This document shows positions 36,795 to 45,265 of a stretch of 64,000 nucleotides of DNA, piece after piece. Position numbers and translations under genes: made by a program. This DNA is from Aurantibacter sp034110465 (GTDB lineage Bacteria > Bacteroidota > Bacteroidia > Flavobacteriales > Flavobacteriaceae). The stretch covers positions 62,001 to 126,000 of the forward strand of contig JAWUZD010000007.1 of assembly GCA_034110465.1 (NCBI GenBank). The letters are read 5' to 3'. Numbering within the stretch: position 1 is the first letter of the stretch; the number at the start of each line of letters is the position of its first letter. The notes below the pieces were generated by a model that saw nothing but the letters and a program-made list of their open reading frames with translations, made no database searches and had not been told where the DNA came from.

Positions 36795-36828
36795 TTTGTT
36801 TAAGTTTTTTTATTGATTTGAAATTCTA

Positions 36829-36949
36829 CGTCACTTCGAGTGATTTTCGATTTTATGAGAAAATAGTATCGAGAAGCGTTTATTATTAGTTTCTCGATAC
36901 ATTTTTATTTTTCTGCCATCGCTTCAAATTAAAAACACTCGAACTGACG
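36829..36949. repeat. Nested palindromic intergenic repeat
   Basis: Outer arms CGTCACTTCGAGTG (36829-36842) and CACTCGAACTGACG (36936-36949) pair with one mismatch. Inside, GTATCGAGAA (36866-36875) and TTCTCGATAC (36891-36900) pair perfectly. The 121-base unit folds into a long cruciform-like hairpin. It closely resembles a dispersed palindromic repeat that I have seen in many Flavobacteriaceae intergenic regions. It lies in the 220-bp gap between the arsC-like gene and prfB, where I see no gene. Confidence 0.75.
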
Positions 36950-37014
36950 CTGTTTTTGTTTTAAGTTTAATTTATTTACTACCTACCGAAGACTAAAAAA
37001 AACTGCCGACGAAT

Positions 37015-38125
37015 CTACAATTCTCCAGTTTCTTCGGTTTGTTGTCCCATCATCATTAAATATGCTTTTAAAAATGGTTGAATGTTACCATCTAAAACTG
37101 CTTCAATATTTCCAGTTTCGTGTCCAGAACGCACATCTTTAATTAATTTATAAGGATGCAAAACATAATTTCTAATTTGGCTTCCCCATTCAATTTTCAT
37201 TTTATCAGATTCAATATCTTGTCTAAGTGCTAATTGTTTTTGGAGTTCAATTTCGTATAATTGCGACTTTAACATTTGCATTGCTCTTGTTCTATTGTCT
37301 TGTTGAGAGCGTGTTTCAGAACATTGAATTTGAATACCAGAAGGCTTGTGTTTTAATTGCACTTTAGTTTCCACTTTATTTACATTTTGTCCACCAGCAC
37401 CACTAGATCTAGCTGTTGTGATTTCAATATCTGCAGGATTTATATCAATTTCAATGGTATCATCTACTAAAGGATACACGTAAACCGAAGCAAAACTGGT
37501 GTGTCGCTTTGCGTTACTATCAAAAGGCGAAATACGAACCAATCTATGCACGCCATTTTCTCCTTTAAGCCAACCAAAAGCAAAATCGCCTTCAATTTCT
37601 ATGGTTACGGTTTTAATTCCAGCAACATCGCCACCTTGATAATTTAATTCTTTGACTTTAAAACCATTTTTTTCAGCATACATTAAGTACATACGCATGA
37701 GCATTTCTGCCCAATCGCAACTTTCTGTTCCACCAGCACCAGCTGTAATTTGGAGAACAGCACTAAGTTTATCGCCATCTTCCGAAAGCATATTTTTAAA
37801 CTCTAAGTTTTCTACACTTTCTACCGCTAGTTCAAAACGATTAGTTACATCTTCAGCATTAGCTTCATCTTCCTTAAAAAACTCGTAAATCACTTCTAAA
37901 TCTTCAATTAAAGCTTCAGAAACTTCGTAATCTTTAATCCATTGTTTTTTCTCTCTAAGCGATTTCATAACGACTTCCGCAGCTTTAGAATCGTTCCAGA
38001 AATTAGGGTCAAACGTTTGTTCTTCTTCGTTTTTTATTAGAATTTTCTTATTATCTAAGTCAAAGATAGTGTCTTAGCTTGCCTAGACGTGTATTAAGGT
38101 GTTTTACTTGATCGGAAGTAATCAT
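37015..38125 (-). CDS. prfB: Peptide chain release factor 2 (programmed +1 frameshift)
   Basis: Terminates translation at UGA and UAA. Two reading frames must be joined: a 21-codon leader frame starting ATG at 38125 (MITSDQVKHLNT...) that meets TGA at 38062-38060, and the main frame from 38061. Shifting +1 at CTT TGA C gives a 369-residue protein beginning with the normal RF2 N-terminus through DLDNKKI and TFDPNFWNDSKAAEVV. SPF (anticodon-like tripeptide) is at about 199-201 and GGQ (catalytic) at about 244-246, close to E. coli 205 and 250. A simple ATG call at 37968 would lose 52 residues. The frameshift autoregulates RF2 level. Confidence 0.97.
38059..38068 (-). promoter_or_regulatory. RF2 programmed frameshift site
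   Basis: The minus-strand bases TAT CTT TGA C are identical to the E. coli prfB site, with the in-frame UGA in poor context and the slippery CUU. The upstream hexamer that in E. coli is the Shine-Dalgarno-like AGGGGG is AGACAC here. Confidence 0.95.
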
Positions 38126-38216
38126 ATTATAGAATTTTAAACAAAAATAGAATTTAACGCTTCAACTAAAAATAAAAGGACTTATTTTTATGTTTTTATA
38201 TTAAGGTTTTTAGAAT

Positions 38217-39236
38217 ATGATAATAGATTTAAGAAGCGATACGGTTACAAAGCCAACAAAAGGGATGTTAGATGCTATGATGTCTGCCGAAGTTGGCGAC
38301 GATGTTTATAAAGAAGATCCATCCATAAATGCACTTGAAGTTAAAATAGCCAAAATGTTTGGTAAAGACCAAGCTTTGTTTTTTCCAACAGGAACTATGG
38401 CAAATCAAGTAGCTATAAAATTGCATACGCAACCTGGAGATCAAGTTATTTGCGATAAATATGCACATATTTTTAATTACGAAGGCGGCGGAGCTTCTTT
38501 TAATAGCGGTGTTTCTTGTAAGTTATTAGATGGGAATCGAGGAATGTTTACGGCAGAACAAGTTATTGAAGCTATAAATCCACCAGATTTTTATCATAGC
38601 CCATTAACTACTTTAGTAGAAATAGAAAACACGACTAATAAAGGTGGCGGCGCTTGTTGGGATTTTAAGGAAATTAAGAATATTCGTAAAGTTTGTGTTG
38701 ACCATAATTTAGGATTGCATTTAGATGGCGCAAGGTTATGGAATGCACTTATTGAAAAAGATGAAACAGCTTTAGATTACGGAAAACAGTTTGATACGAT
38801 TTCTGTTTGTTTAAGTAAAGGTTTAGGTTGCCCTGTAGGTTCTGTTTTGGTTGGCGATGCTAAGTTTATGGAAAAAGCCATTAGAATTCGTAAGATTTTT
38901 GGTGGAGGAATGCGTCAAGCAGGTTTTTTAGCTGCAGCAGGAATTTATGCCTTAGATAACCAATTAGAGCGTTTAGTAGATGATAATATTAAGGCAAAAG
39001 AATTAGGCAACATACTTTCTAAACTTAGCTACATTAAAAAAGTAGAACCTGTAGAAACTAATATTGTAATTTTTGAGTTAAATGATACTCATTCTCAAGT
39101 AGAGTTTAATGATAAAATGAAACAAAACAATATTCGTTTAAGCGATATGGGACAAGGAAAACAACGTATTGTAACGCATCATGATTATACAGATGCTATG
39201 CATGAGACATTTTGTGAGGTTTTGGTAAATTTGTAA
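38217..39236 (+). CDS. ltaE: Low-specificity threonine aldolase
   Basis: PLP enzyme of 339 residues that cleaves threonine (and allo-threonine) to glycine and acetaldehyde, or runs in reverse. DLRSDTVTKPT is the family start, the glycine-rich GTMANQ, the HLDGARLWNA (PLP Asp) and the lysine in VCLSKGLGCPVGSVL mark the cofactor site. It starts 92 bases from the prfB leader ATG, divergently. Confidence 0.92.
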   Translation: MIIDLRSDTVTKPTKGMLDAMMSAEVGDDVYKEDPSINALEVKIAKMFGKDQALFFPTGTMANQVAIKLHTQPGDQVICDKYAHIFNYEGGGASFNSGVSCKLLDGNRGMFTAEQVIEAINPPDFYHSPLTTLVEIENTTNKGGGACWDFKEIKNIRKVCVDHNLGLHLDGARLWNALIEKDETALDYGKQFDTISVCLSKGLGCPVGSVLVGDAKFMEKAIRIRKIFGGGMRQAGFLAAAGIYALDNQLERLVDDNIKAKELGNILSKLSYIKKVEPVETNIVIFELNDTHSQVEFNDKMKQNNIRLSDMGQGKQRIVTHHDYTDAMHETFCEVLVNL

Positions 39237-39246
39237 GTCATTTAGA

Positions 39247-40128
39247 ATGATAAAAAAAGAGATTAATTTAGAATCAAATAATATAAATACTCCAAATTAT
39301 ATATTAGACGCGGTATATAAAATCAAAAATAATCTTAAACATGATTATTCAGAAGAAGAAGTTAAAGAATACCTTATGTTAGAAAACGATTTTAGGTTAA
39401 TGAATTTAAAATCTTCTGATAATTTTATCAAATTGAGTAGTGAATTAAATAAAGGTTTATCAGCTTTAAAAAAAAGTTTAGAATTAATAGCTGCGCAGAA
39501 TTTATCAGATGTGAAAAATTTTGCTAAAATGGGTTGGTATATTAGTCCAAATTTAACCGATAAATTTACTTTATCTTATATATCTGAAATTTCAAAATTA
39601 GAAAATGTTACTAATTTTGAAAATAAAATTTTGGAAAATTCAGATTTTTGTGTGTTAGAAATTATTAATAATTGTAAAAAAGAAAATCCTAAAAGAGAAC
39701 CTATTCTAAATGAAATACTTCAATTGTATAAAAACGGTTTTTATTTTTCTTTAATAAATATATGTTATTCTCAGGTTGATGGTATTTGTAATGATGTTTG
39801 GGGAATTGGTTTTTTTGATAAATTTAGGAAATCAAACATACTTAAGTCTTATACTGAGTTTTCTAAATATGATTTTGGGTTAAATTCATTTTTTGTAGAG
39901 CAATTGAATATTGATCAAAATGAAATTACTATGTGGTGGAAACATAAATATTTAGAAGACGAAAAAAATAGACAAAACACCTTTAATAGGCATCATGTTA
40001 TTCATGGATATTCTACAAATTATGGTAATAAAAAGAATGCAGTTAGAGCAGTTTTCTTATTAGATTTCATAAGTTACTTCTTAAAATATAATAAAAAAGC
40101 TGCAAATGTTAATAATGAGCAGCCTTAG
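39247..40128 (+). CDS. Hypothetical protein with HEPN-like R-x4-H motif
   Basis: A 293-residue protein of no family I recognise. It is very Lys/Asn/Ile/Phe-rich, even compared with neighbours. Near the C-terminus the segment NRHHVIHG holds Arg248-x4-His253, the signature spacing of HEPN-type RNases, followed by a helix NKKNAVRAVFLLDFISYFL as in proteins that carry that motif next to a conserved Arg/Leu-rich helix. The N-terminus is helical and charged. It starts 10 bases after ltaE and may be an acquired accessory gene. RNase activity is inference only. Confidence 0.7.
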   Translation: MIKKEINLESNNINTPNYILDAVYKIKNNLKHDYSEEEVKEYLMLENDFRLMNLKSSDNFIKLSSELNKGLSALKKSLELIAAQNLSDVKNFAKMGWYISPNLTDKFTLSYISEISKLENVTNFENKILENSDFCVLEIINNCKKENPKREPILNEILQLYKNGFYFSLINICYSQVDGICNDVWGIGFFDKFRKSNILKSYTEFSKYDFGLNSFFVEQLNIDQNEITMWWKHKYLEDEKNRQNTFNRHHVIHGYSTNYGNKKNAVRAVFLLDFISYFLKYNKKAANVNNEQP

Positions 40129-40136
40129 TTTTTTTT
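40099..40136 (+). terminator. Possible weak terminator of the HEPN-like gene
   Basis: GCTGC (40099-40103) and GCAGC (40119-40123) can form a short stem followed, after CTTAG, by eight Ts. The stem is only five base pairs and overlaps the stop codon. Confidence 0.35.
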
Positions 40137-40146
40137 GCACTAAAAA

Positions 40147-40458
40147 CTACATTCCAGGAATATTCGGCATTCCATCTTTAGCAGCAGCAGCTAATTCAGC
40201 TTCGCTAATATTAGTTGCTTTAGTTATAGCTTTGTTAAGCGTCATAATTAGATAATCTTCTAATTGTTCTTTGTCTTCAAGTAAAGTATCATCAACGTCA
40301 ATAGATTTAATAGTTCTATTTGCTGTTAAAGTTACTTTTAATAAGCCATCGTTACTTTTTTCGTCTACTAAAACCGTATCTAAACGTTTTTTAGTTTCTT
40401 CAACTTTTGCTTGAGCTTCTTTTAATTTGCTCATCATTCCCATCATATCTCCAAACAT
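40147..40458 (-). CDS. YbaB/EbfC nucleoid-associated protein
   Basis: A 103-residue protein, the usual YbaB size. The start MFGDMMGMMSKLKEAQAKVEETKKRL and the following VTLTANRTIKSIDVDDTLL are typical. It binds DNA as a dimer and is often next to recR, though recR is not in this window. Convergent with the HEPN-like gene. Confidence 0.93.
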   Translation of the reverse strand: MFGDMMGMMSKLKEAQAKVEETKKRLDTVLVDEKSNDGLLKVTLTANRTIKSIDVDDTLLEDKEQLEDYLIMTLNKAITKATNISEAELAAAAKDGMPNIPGM

Positions 40459-40486
40459 AATTGTATAATTTTAAGTGTTTCAGCAG

Positions 40487-40494
40487 CAAAGATA
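40487..40494 (-). promoter_or_regulatory. -7 box (TATCTTTG) of ybaB
   Basis: On the minus strand TATCTTTG fits TAnnTTTG about 29 bases before the ybaB start. The -33 region is only A/T-rich. Confidence 0.45.
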
Positions 40495-40587
40495 TTAATC
40501 AGTTTTTAAAAAGAAAAGAATAGAGTAGAAGTGTTTAGATATTAATTTAATATCAACTATTTTTACGCTTTTAGAAGATAAAGATAG

Positions 40588-42654
40588 ATGACAAAACTTA
40601 TAGCAGATTTAGTAGCGCCAATAGCAAAAAAACAACCCAAAGAAATAAAAAAACACGGCGATGTTAGAATAGATAATTACTACTGGTTAAACGAAAGAGA
40701 AAATGGAGAGGTTATAGCGTATCTAAGTGAAGAAAACGCTTATACTAAAGCGGTAATGGCTCATACAGAAGATTTTCAGAAATCTTTATTCGATGAAATG
40801 AAAGCCAGAATAAAAGAAGCTGATGAATCTGTACCATACAAATTTAGAGGTTATTGGTACATAACACGTTTTGAAAAAGGTCAAGATTATCCAATTTACA
40901 CACGTAAAAAAGAGACTTTAGAAGCCGACGAGGAAATTCTGTTTAATTGTAATGAAATGGCTAAAGGCTGCACCTATTTTAAATTAGGAAGTTTTGCCAT
41001 AAGTCCAGATAATACTAAAATTGCATTTACTACAGATAAAATTAGTAGAAGACAATATACGCTTCAAATTAAAGACATAAGAACTAATGAAGTTTTTAGC
41101 GACAAAATAGAAAACACCACAGGAAGTTGTACTTGGGCAAACGATAATGAAACTTTGTTTTATACTAAAAAAGATGAAATCACTTTGCGATCAGACAAAG
41201 TATACAAACACCAAATGTTTACCGATGCTAAAGACGATGTTTTAGTGTATTTTGAAGCAGACGAAACCTTTAACACGTTTGTCTACAAGAGTAAATCTAG
41301 AAAGTATTTAATTATTGGCTCAAGTAGTACTACTACAAGTGAATACAGAATTTTAAATGCCGATAATCCAAATGGCGAGTTTGTTGTATTCCAAGAACGT
41401 GTGCGAGATTTAGAATACTCTATAGCACATTATAAAGATCATTTTTATGTCGTAAATAATGGCGATGAAGCGACAAATTTTAAGCTTCAAAAGACATTAG
41501 AAACAAAAACCAAGAAAGAAAACTGGCAAGATGTTTTACCGTATAGAGCAGATGTTCTGATTGAAGATATCGAGATTTTTTCAGAATATTTAGTGATTAA
41601 CGAACGTGAAAAAGGTCTAAATAATATTAGAATTATAGCTTGGAATGGAAGCGAGGATTACTATTTACCTTTTGATGGCGAAACTTATGCGGCTTACGTT
41701 GGGAATAATCCCGATTTTGAAAGTGATGTTATGCGTTACGGATTTAATTCTCTAACAAATCCAAGCTCTGTAATAGAGTACAATTTTAAAACTAAGTCTA
41801 AAACTATTTTAAAAGAACAAGAAGTTTTAGGTGATTTTGACAAAACCAAGTACGATTCTAAACGAATTTGGGCAACTGCAAGAGATGGAGAAAAAGTGCC
41901 AATGTCTATAGTTTACAAAAAAGGCATAGAATTAAATGGTAAAAACCCAGTATTACAATATGCTTACGGAAGTTATGGTTCTACCATAGATCCATCGTTT
42001 TCATCGGTGAGATTAAGTTTATTAGATCGTGGATTTATTCACGTCATTTGCCATATTCGTGGAGGAGAATACTTAGGTAGAGAATGGTACGAAGATGGAA
42101 AAATGTTACAGAAAATGAACACGTTTACAGATTTTATAGACTGTTCTAAATTTTTAATTGAAGAAGAATATACTTCGGAAAAGCATTTGTATGCTATGGG
42201 CGGATCTGCTGGTGGCTTATTAATGGGAGCAATTATGAATTTAAATCCGGAATTATATAACGGAATAATTGCAGCGGTTCCTTTTGTTGATGTTGTAACG
42301 ACTATGTTGGATGAGACAATTCCATTAACTACAGGAGAATATGACGAATGGGGAAACCCAAACGAGAAAATCTATTATGACTATATGAAATCTTATAGCC
42401 CATACGATAATGTGGCGGCTCAAGATTATCCAAATACATTAATTACAACAGGATTACACGATTCTCAAGTACAATATTGGGAACCTGCAAAATGGATTGC
42501 TAAACTAAGAGATTTAAAAACAGACAACAATATTATATTAATGCAAACGGATATGACTGCTGGTCACGGCGGAGCTTCTGGACGTTTTGAAGCTTTAAAA
42601 GAAGTGGCTTTAGAATATGCGTTTTTATTAGATTTAGAAAATATTAGCGAATAA
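40588..42654 (+). CDS. ptrB: Oligopeptidase B-like S9 serine peptidase
   Basis: A 688-residue cytoplasmic prolyl-oligopeptidase-family enzyme that cuts short peptides after basic residues. An N-terminal beta-propeller (residues about 70-400) covers the alpha/beta-hydrolase domain. The nucleophile Ser540 is in AMGGSAGGLL, Glu/Asp lie in the LHDSQVQYWEP segment, and His660 is in AGHGGASG. There is no signal peptide. Length matches E. coli protease II. Confidence 0.93.
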   Translation: MTKLIADLVAPIAKKQPKEIKKHGDVRIDNYYWLNERENGEVIAYLSEENAYTKAVMAHTEDFQKSLFDEMKARIKEADESVPYKFRGYWYITRFEKGQDYPIYTRKKETLEADEEILFNCNEMAKGCTYFKLGSFAISPDNTKIAFTTDKISRRQYTLQIKDIRTNEVFSDKIENTTGSCTWANDNETLFYTKKDEITLRSDKVYKHQMFTDAKDDVLVYFEADETFNTFVYKSKSRKYLIIGSSSTTTSEYRILNADNPNGEFVVFQERVRDLEYSIAHYKDHFYVVNNGDEATNFKLQKTLETKTKKENWQDVLPYRADVLIEDIEIFSEYLVINEREKGLNNIRIIAWNGSEDYYLPFDGETYAAYVGNNPDFESDVMRYGFNSLTNPSSVIEYNFKTKSKTILKEQEVLGDFDKTKYDSKRIWATARDGEKVPMSIVYKKGIELNGKNPVLQYAYGSYGSTIDPSFSSVRLSLLDRGFIHVICHIRGGEYLGREWYEDGKMLQKMNTFTDFIDCSKFLIEEEYTSEKHLYAMGGSAGGLLMGAIMNLNPELYNGIIAAVPFVDVVTTMLDETIPLTTGEYDEWGNPNEKIYYDYMKSYSPYDNVAAQDYPNTLITTGLHDSQVQYWEPAKWIAKLRDLKTDNNIILMQTDMTAGHGGASGRFEALKEVALEYAFLLDLENISE

Positions 42655-42669
42655 TTGTTCGATTTATCG

Positions 42670-42677
42670 TATTTTTG
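42670..42677 (+). promoter_or_regulatory. -7 box (TATTTTTG) of the PLP lyase gene
   Basis: TATTTTTG fits TAnnTTTG. It overlaps the TTG that would open a longer reading frame (42675), so transcription likely starts after that codon. This favours the ATG at 42720 as the real start. Confidence 0.55.
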
Positions 42678-42719
42678 CAAGGTTTGAAAAACTATTTAGT
42701 TATAGTTAAAACAGATTAT

Positions 42720-43760
42720 ATGGATAATAAAAAACAAGTTTTTGATAGTGTATTAGACTTGATAGGTCATACACCATTAATAAGACTACAAAAAATAACA
42801 AAAGAATTTAAAGGTAATTACTTAGCAAAAGTAGAGGCTTTTAATCCTGGACATTCTTCTAAAGATCGTATCGCTTTACATATTATTGAACAAGCAGAAC
42901 GTGAAGGTATTTTAAAACCTGGAGATACTATTATAGAAACTACATCTGGTAACACTGGATTTAGTATTGCTATGGTTAGTGCTATTAAAGGTTATGAATG
43001 TATTTTGGCGGTAAGTTCAAAATCATCGCCAGATAAGATAGATATGTTAAAAAATATGGGCGCAAAAGTTTATGTGTGTCCAGCAAATGTAAAAGCAGAC
43101 GATCCAAGATCTTATTACGAAGTTGCAAAACGATTACATAGAGAAACTAAAGGCTCAGTACTTATTAATCAGTATTTTAATAAGCTAAACATAGCAGCAC
43201 ATTACCATTCTACAGGTCCAGAAATATGGAGTCAAACCGAAGGGAAGATAACGCATTTAGTGGCGTGTAGTGGAACTGGAGGAACTATTTCTGGTACAGC
43301 ACAATACTTAAAAGAGCAAAACCCAAATATTAAAGTTATTGGAGTAGATGCTTATGGTTCTGTAATTAAAAAATATCACGAAACAAAAGAGTTAGATCCA
43401 AAAGAAATATATCCTTATAGAATTGAAGGTTTAGGTAAGAATTTAATTCCTGGAGCAACAGATTTTGATGTTATAGATGATTTCATAAAAGTAACCGACG
43501 AAGAAAGTGCACATACTGCAAGAGAATTAGCTAAAACAGAAGGTTTATTCTGTGGTTATACTTCTGGAGCAGCAATGCAAGCTCTAAAACAGTTAAACGA
43601 ATTGGATTATTTTAAACCAACAGATAACGTAGTGGTTATATTTCCAGATCACGGATCGCGATATATGAGTAAAATTTATAGCGATAAATGGATGAACGAT
43701 CAAGGCTTTTTTGATACTCAAAATGAAGAAGCTACAACGAGTGTTCAGTACATAAAATAA
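42720..43760 (+). CDS. Cysteine-synthase-like PLP enzyme, probable cysteate synthase
   Basis: 346 residues from the ATG at 42720 (MDNKKQVFDS). Fold-type II PLP enzyme: Lys48 in NPGHSSKDR binds PLP, TTSGNTG is the substrate loop, GTGGTISG is the phosphate clamp. The NPGHSSKDR motif differs from the NPSGSVKDR of ordinary CysK. In Capnocytophaga and Flavobacterium a cysteine-synthase-like cysteate synthase acts before an alpha-oxoamine synthase in capnine synthesis, and the next gene on the same strand encodes such a synthase. The usual annotation 'cystathionine beta-synthase' or 'cysteine synthase' cannot be excluded; the cysteate role comes from context. Confidence 0.75.
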   Translation: MDNKKQVFDSVLDLIGHTPLIRLQKITKEFKGNYLAKVEAFNPGHSSKDRIALHIIEQAEREGILKPGDTIIETTSGNTGFSIAMVSAIKGYECILAVSSKSSPDKIDMLKNMGAKVYVCPANVKADDPRSYYEVAKRLHRETKGSVLINQYFNKLNIAAHYHSTGPEIWSQTEGKITHLVACSGTGGTISGTAQYLKEQNPNIKVIGVDAYGSVIKKYHETKELDPKEIYPYRIEGLGKNLIPGATDFDVIDDFIKVTDEESAHTARELAKTEGLFCGYTSGAAMQALKQLNELDYFKPTDNVVVIFPDHGSRYMSKIYSDKWMNDQGFFDTQNEEATTSVQYIK

Positions 43761-43781
43761 CAAATCTTTAAAATTTTCATT

Positions 43782-43821
43782 AAAAGTTAGCCTAAAATTC
43801 AATTTTAAGCTAACTTTTTTG
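43782..43821 (+). terminator. Terminator after the PLP lyase
   Basis: Arms AAAAGTTAGCCTAAAATT and AATTTTAAGCTAACTTTTTT pair over 18 bases with one mismatch, ending in a T run. It separates this gene from the next, which has its own promoter. Confidence 0.85.
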
Positions 43822-43866
43822 TTAATAACCAATGGCAAAATATTATGCCTTAAGGATATTATTCCT

Positions 43867-43874
43867 TAATTTTG
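43867..43874 (+). promoter_or_regulatory. -7 box (TAATTTTG) of the alpha-oxoamine synthase
   Basis: TAATTTTG fits TAnnTTTG about 51 bases before the start. No clear -33 partner. Confidence 0.4.
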
Positions 43875-43925
43875 CGTGGTTAAAATTACCCGAGACAACA
43901 AATGTTTCAATATTAATTTAGATTT

Positions 43926-45185
43926 ATGAGAGATTTATTTGATAAAATATACAAAGACAAAGGTCCATTAGGTAAATGGGCAGCACATGCAGAAGGATAT
44001 TTTGTGTTTCCTAAATTAGAAGGGGAAATTTCAAATAGAATGAAATTTCAAGGAAAAGAAGTTATTACTTGGAGTATAAACGATTATCTAGGTTTAGCTA
44101 ATCATCCAGAAGTAAGAAAAGCTGATGCTGAAGCTGCAGCAAAATACGGTTCTGCTTATCCTATGGGAGCAAGAATGATGTCTGGACATACAGAGCTACA
44201 TGAGCAATTACAAAATGAATTAGCTGAATTTGTAAGTAAAGAAGCAGCTTATTTATTAAATTTTGGTTACCAAGGAATTATGTCAACAATAGATGCTTTG
44301 GTAGCTAAAGATGATATTATTGTTTATGATGTAGATACTCATGCCTGTATTATAGATGGTGTTCGTTTACATCCCGGTAAACGTTTTACATACATGCACA
44401 ATGATATTGAAAGTTTAGAAAAGAACTTAGGTCGTGCAACAAAGATGGCTGAAACTACTGGAGGAGGAATTTTAGTTATTTCTGAAGGTGTTTTTGGAAT
44501 GAGAGGTGAACAAGGTCGTTTAAAAGAAATTGTTGCCCTTAAAAAGAAATTTAATTTCAGACTTTTAGTTGATGATGCGCATGGATTTGGTACTTTAGGT
44601 AAAACAGGAGCAGGAGCAGGAGAAGAGCAAGGAGTTCAAGACGATATTGATGTGTATTTTGCAACATTTGCTAAGTCTTTAGCTAGTACAGGTGCATTTA
44701 TTGCAGGAGATAAAGAGATTATGGATTATTTAAAATATAATCTACGTTCCCAAATGTTTGCAAAATCATTACAGATGACTTTGGTCGAAGGTGCTTTAAA
44801 ACGTTTAGATATGTTGCGTAATATGCCAGAACTTAAGGCTAAGTTATGGGAAAATACAAACGCATTACAGTCTGGATTAAAAGCAAAAGGATTTGATATA
44901 GGAACAACACAAAGTTGTGTTACACCAGTTTATTTAAATGGAAGTATTCCAGAAGCAATGGCTTTAGTAAAAGATTTACGTGAAAATCACGGTATTTTTT
45001 GTTCTATTGTTGTTTATCCAGTAATACCAAAAGGATTAATATTATTACGTTTAATTCCTACAGCAACACATACTTTAGAAGATGTAGAGTTAACTTTAGT
45101 TGCTTTTGAAGCTATTAGAGAACGTTTGGAAAACGGAACATATAAAAGAATGTCTGCTTCTATTATGGCAGCAATGGGAGAATAA
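43926..45185 (+). CDS. Alpha-oxoamine synthase, probable cysteate acyltransferase
   Basis: A 419-residue PLP enzyme of the class joining an amino acid to an acyl-thioester with loss of CO2. PLP Lys250 is in TFAKSLAST, the PLP Asp216 (VDDAHGFG, with His219) is present, and the N-terminal TGHTELHEQLQNELAEF region is typical. It might be read as glycine C-acetyltransferase or serine palmitoyltransferase, but long Flavobacterium homologs starting MRDLF...KDKGPLGKW correspond, as I recall, to the cysteate-fatty acyl transferase needed for capnine and gliding in F. johnsoniae. The neighbouring cysteate-synthase-like gene supports that. Moderately sure of the substrate. Confidence 0.8.
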   Translation: MRDLFDKIYKDKGPLGKWAAHAEGYFVFPKLEGEISNRMKFQGKEVITWSINDYLGLANHPEVRKADAEAAAKYGSAYPMGARMMSGHTELHEQLQNELAEFVSKEAAYLLNFGYQGIMSTIDALVAKDDIIVYDVDTHACIIDGVRLHPGKRFTYMHNDIESLEKNLGRATKMAETTGGGILVISEGVFGMRGEQGRLKEIVALKKKFNFRLLVDDAHGFGTLGKTGAGAGEEQGVQDDIDVYFATFAKSLASTGAFIAGDKEIMDYLKYNLRSQMFAKSLQMTLVEGALKRLDMLRNMPELKAKLWENTNALQSGLKAKGFDIGTTQSCVTPVYLNGSIPEAMALVKDLRENHGIFCSIVVYPVIPKGLILLRLIPTATHTLEDVELTLVAFEAIRERLENGTYKRMSASIMAAMGE

Positions 45186-45206
45186 TTACTCTCAATCTAT
45201 TATAAA

Positions 45207-45243
45207 AAAAACGTCCAATTTCATAATAAAATTGGACGTTTTT
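45207..45243. terminator. Bidirectional terminator after the acyltransferase
   Basis: Arms AAAACGTCCAATTT and AAATTGGACGTTTTT around a short loop between convergent genes, with A run left and T run right. Confidence 0.93.
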
Positions 45244-45265
45244 AGTTAAAACTAATTTTCAATAG

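Noticed and set aside
37015..37968. prfB as a truncated 317-residue gene
   Set aside because: The upstream leader with CTT TGA C and the conserved N-terminus in the +1 frame show an intact frameshifted gene.
38217..39236. Threonine aldolase as the missing KdnA aminotransferase
   Set aside because: Its motifs fit LtaE; KdnA belongs to a different PLP family (DegT-like).
42675..42720. TTG start for the cysteate-synthase-like gene
   Set aside because: It lies within the -7 box, so the transcript would not include it.
43926..45185. Glycine C-acetyltransferase or serine palmitoyltransferase as the main call
   Set aside because: Same superfamily, but the adjacent cysteine-synthase-like gene and Flavobacterium-specific N-terminus favour cysteate acyltransferase; kept as alternatives.
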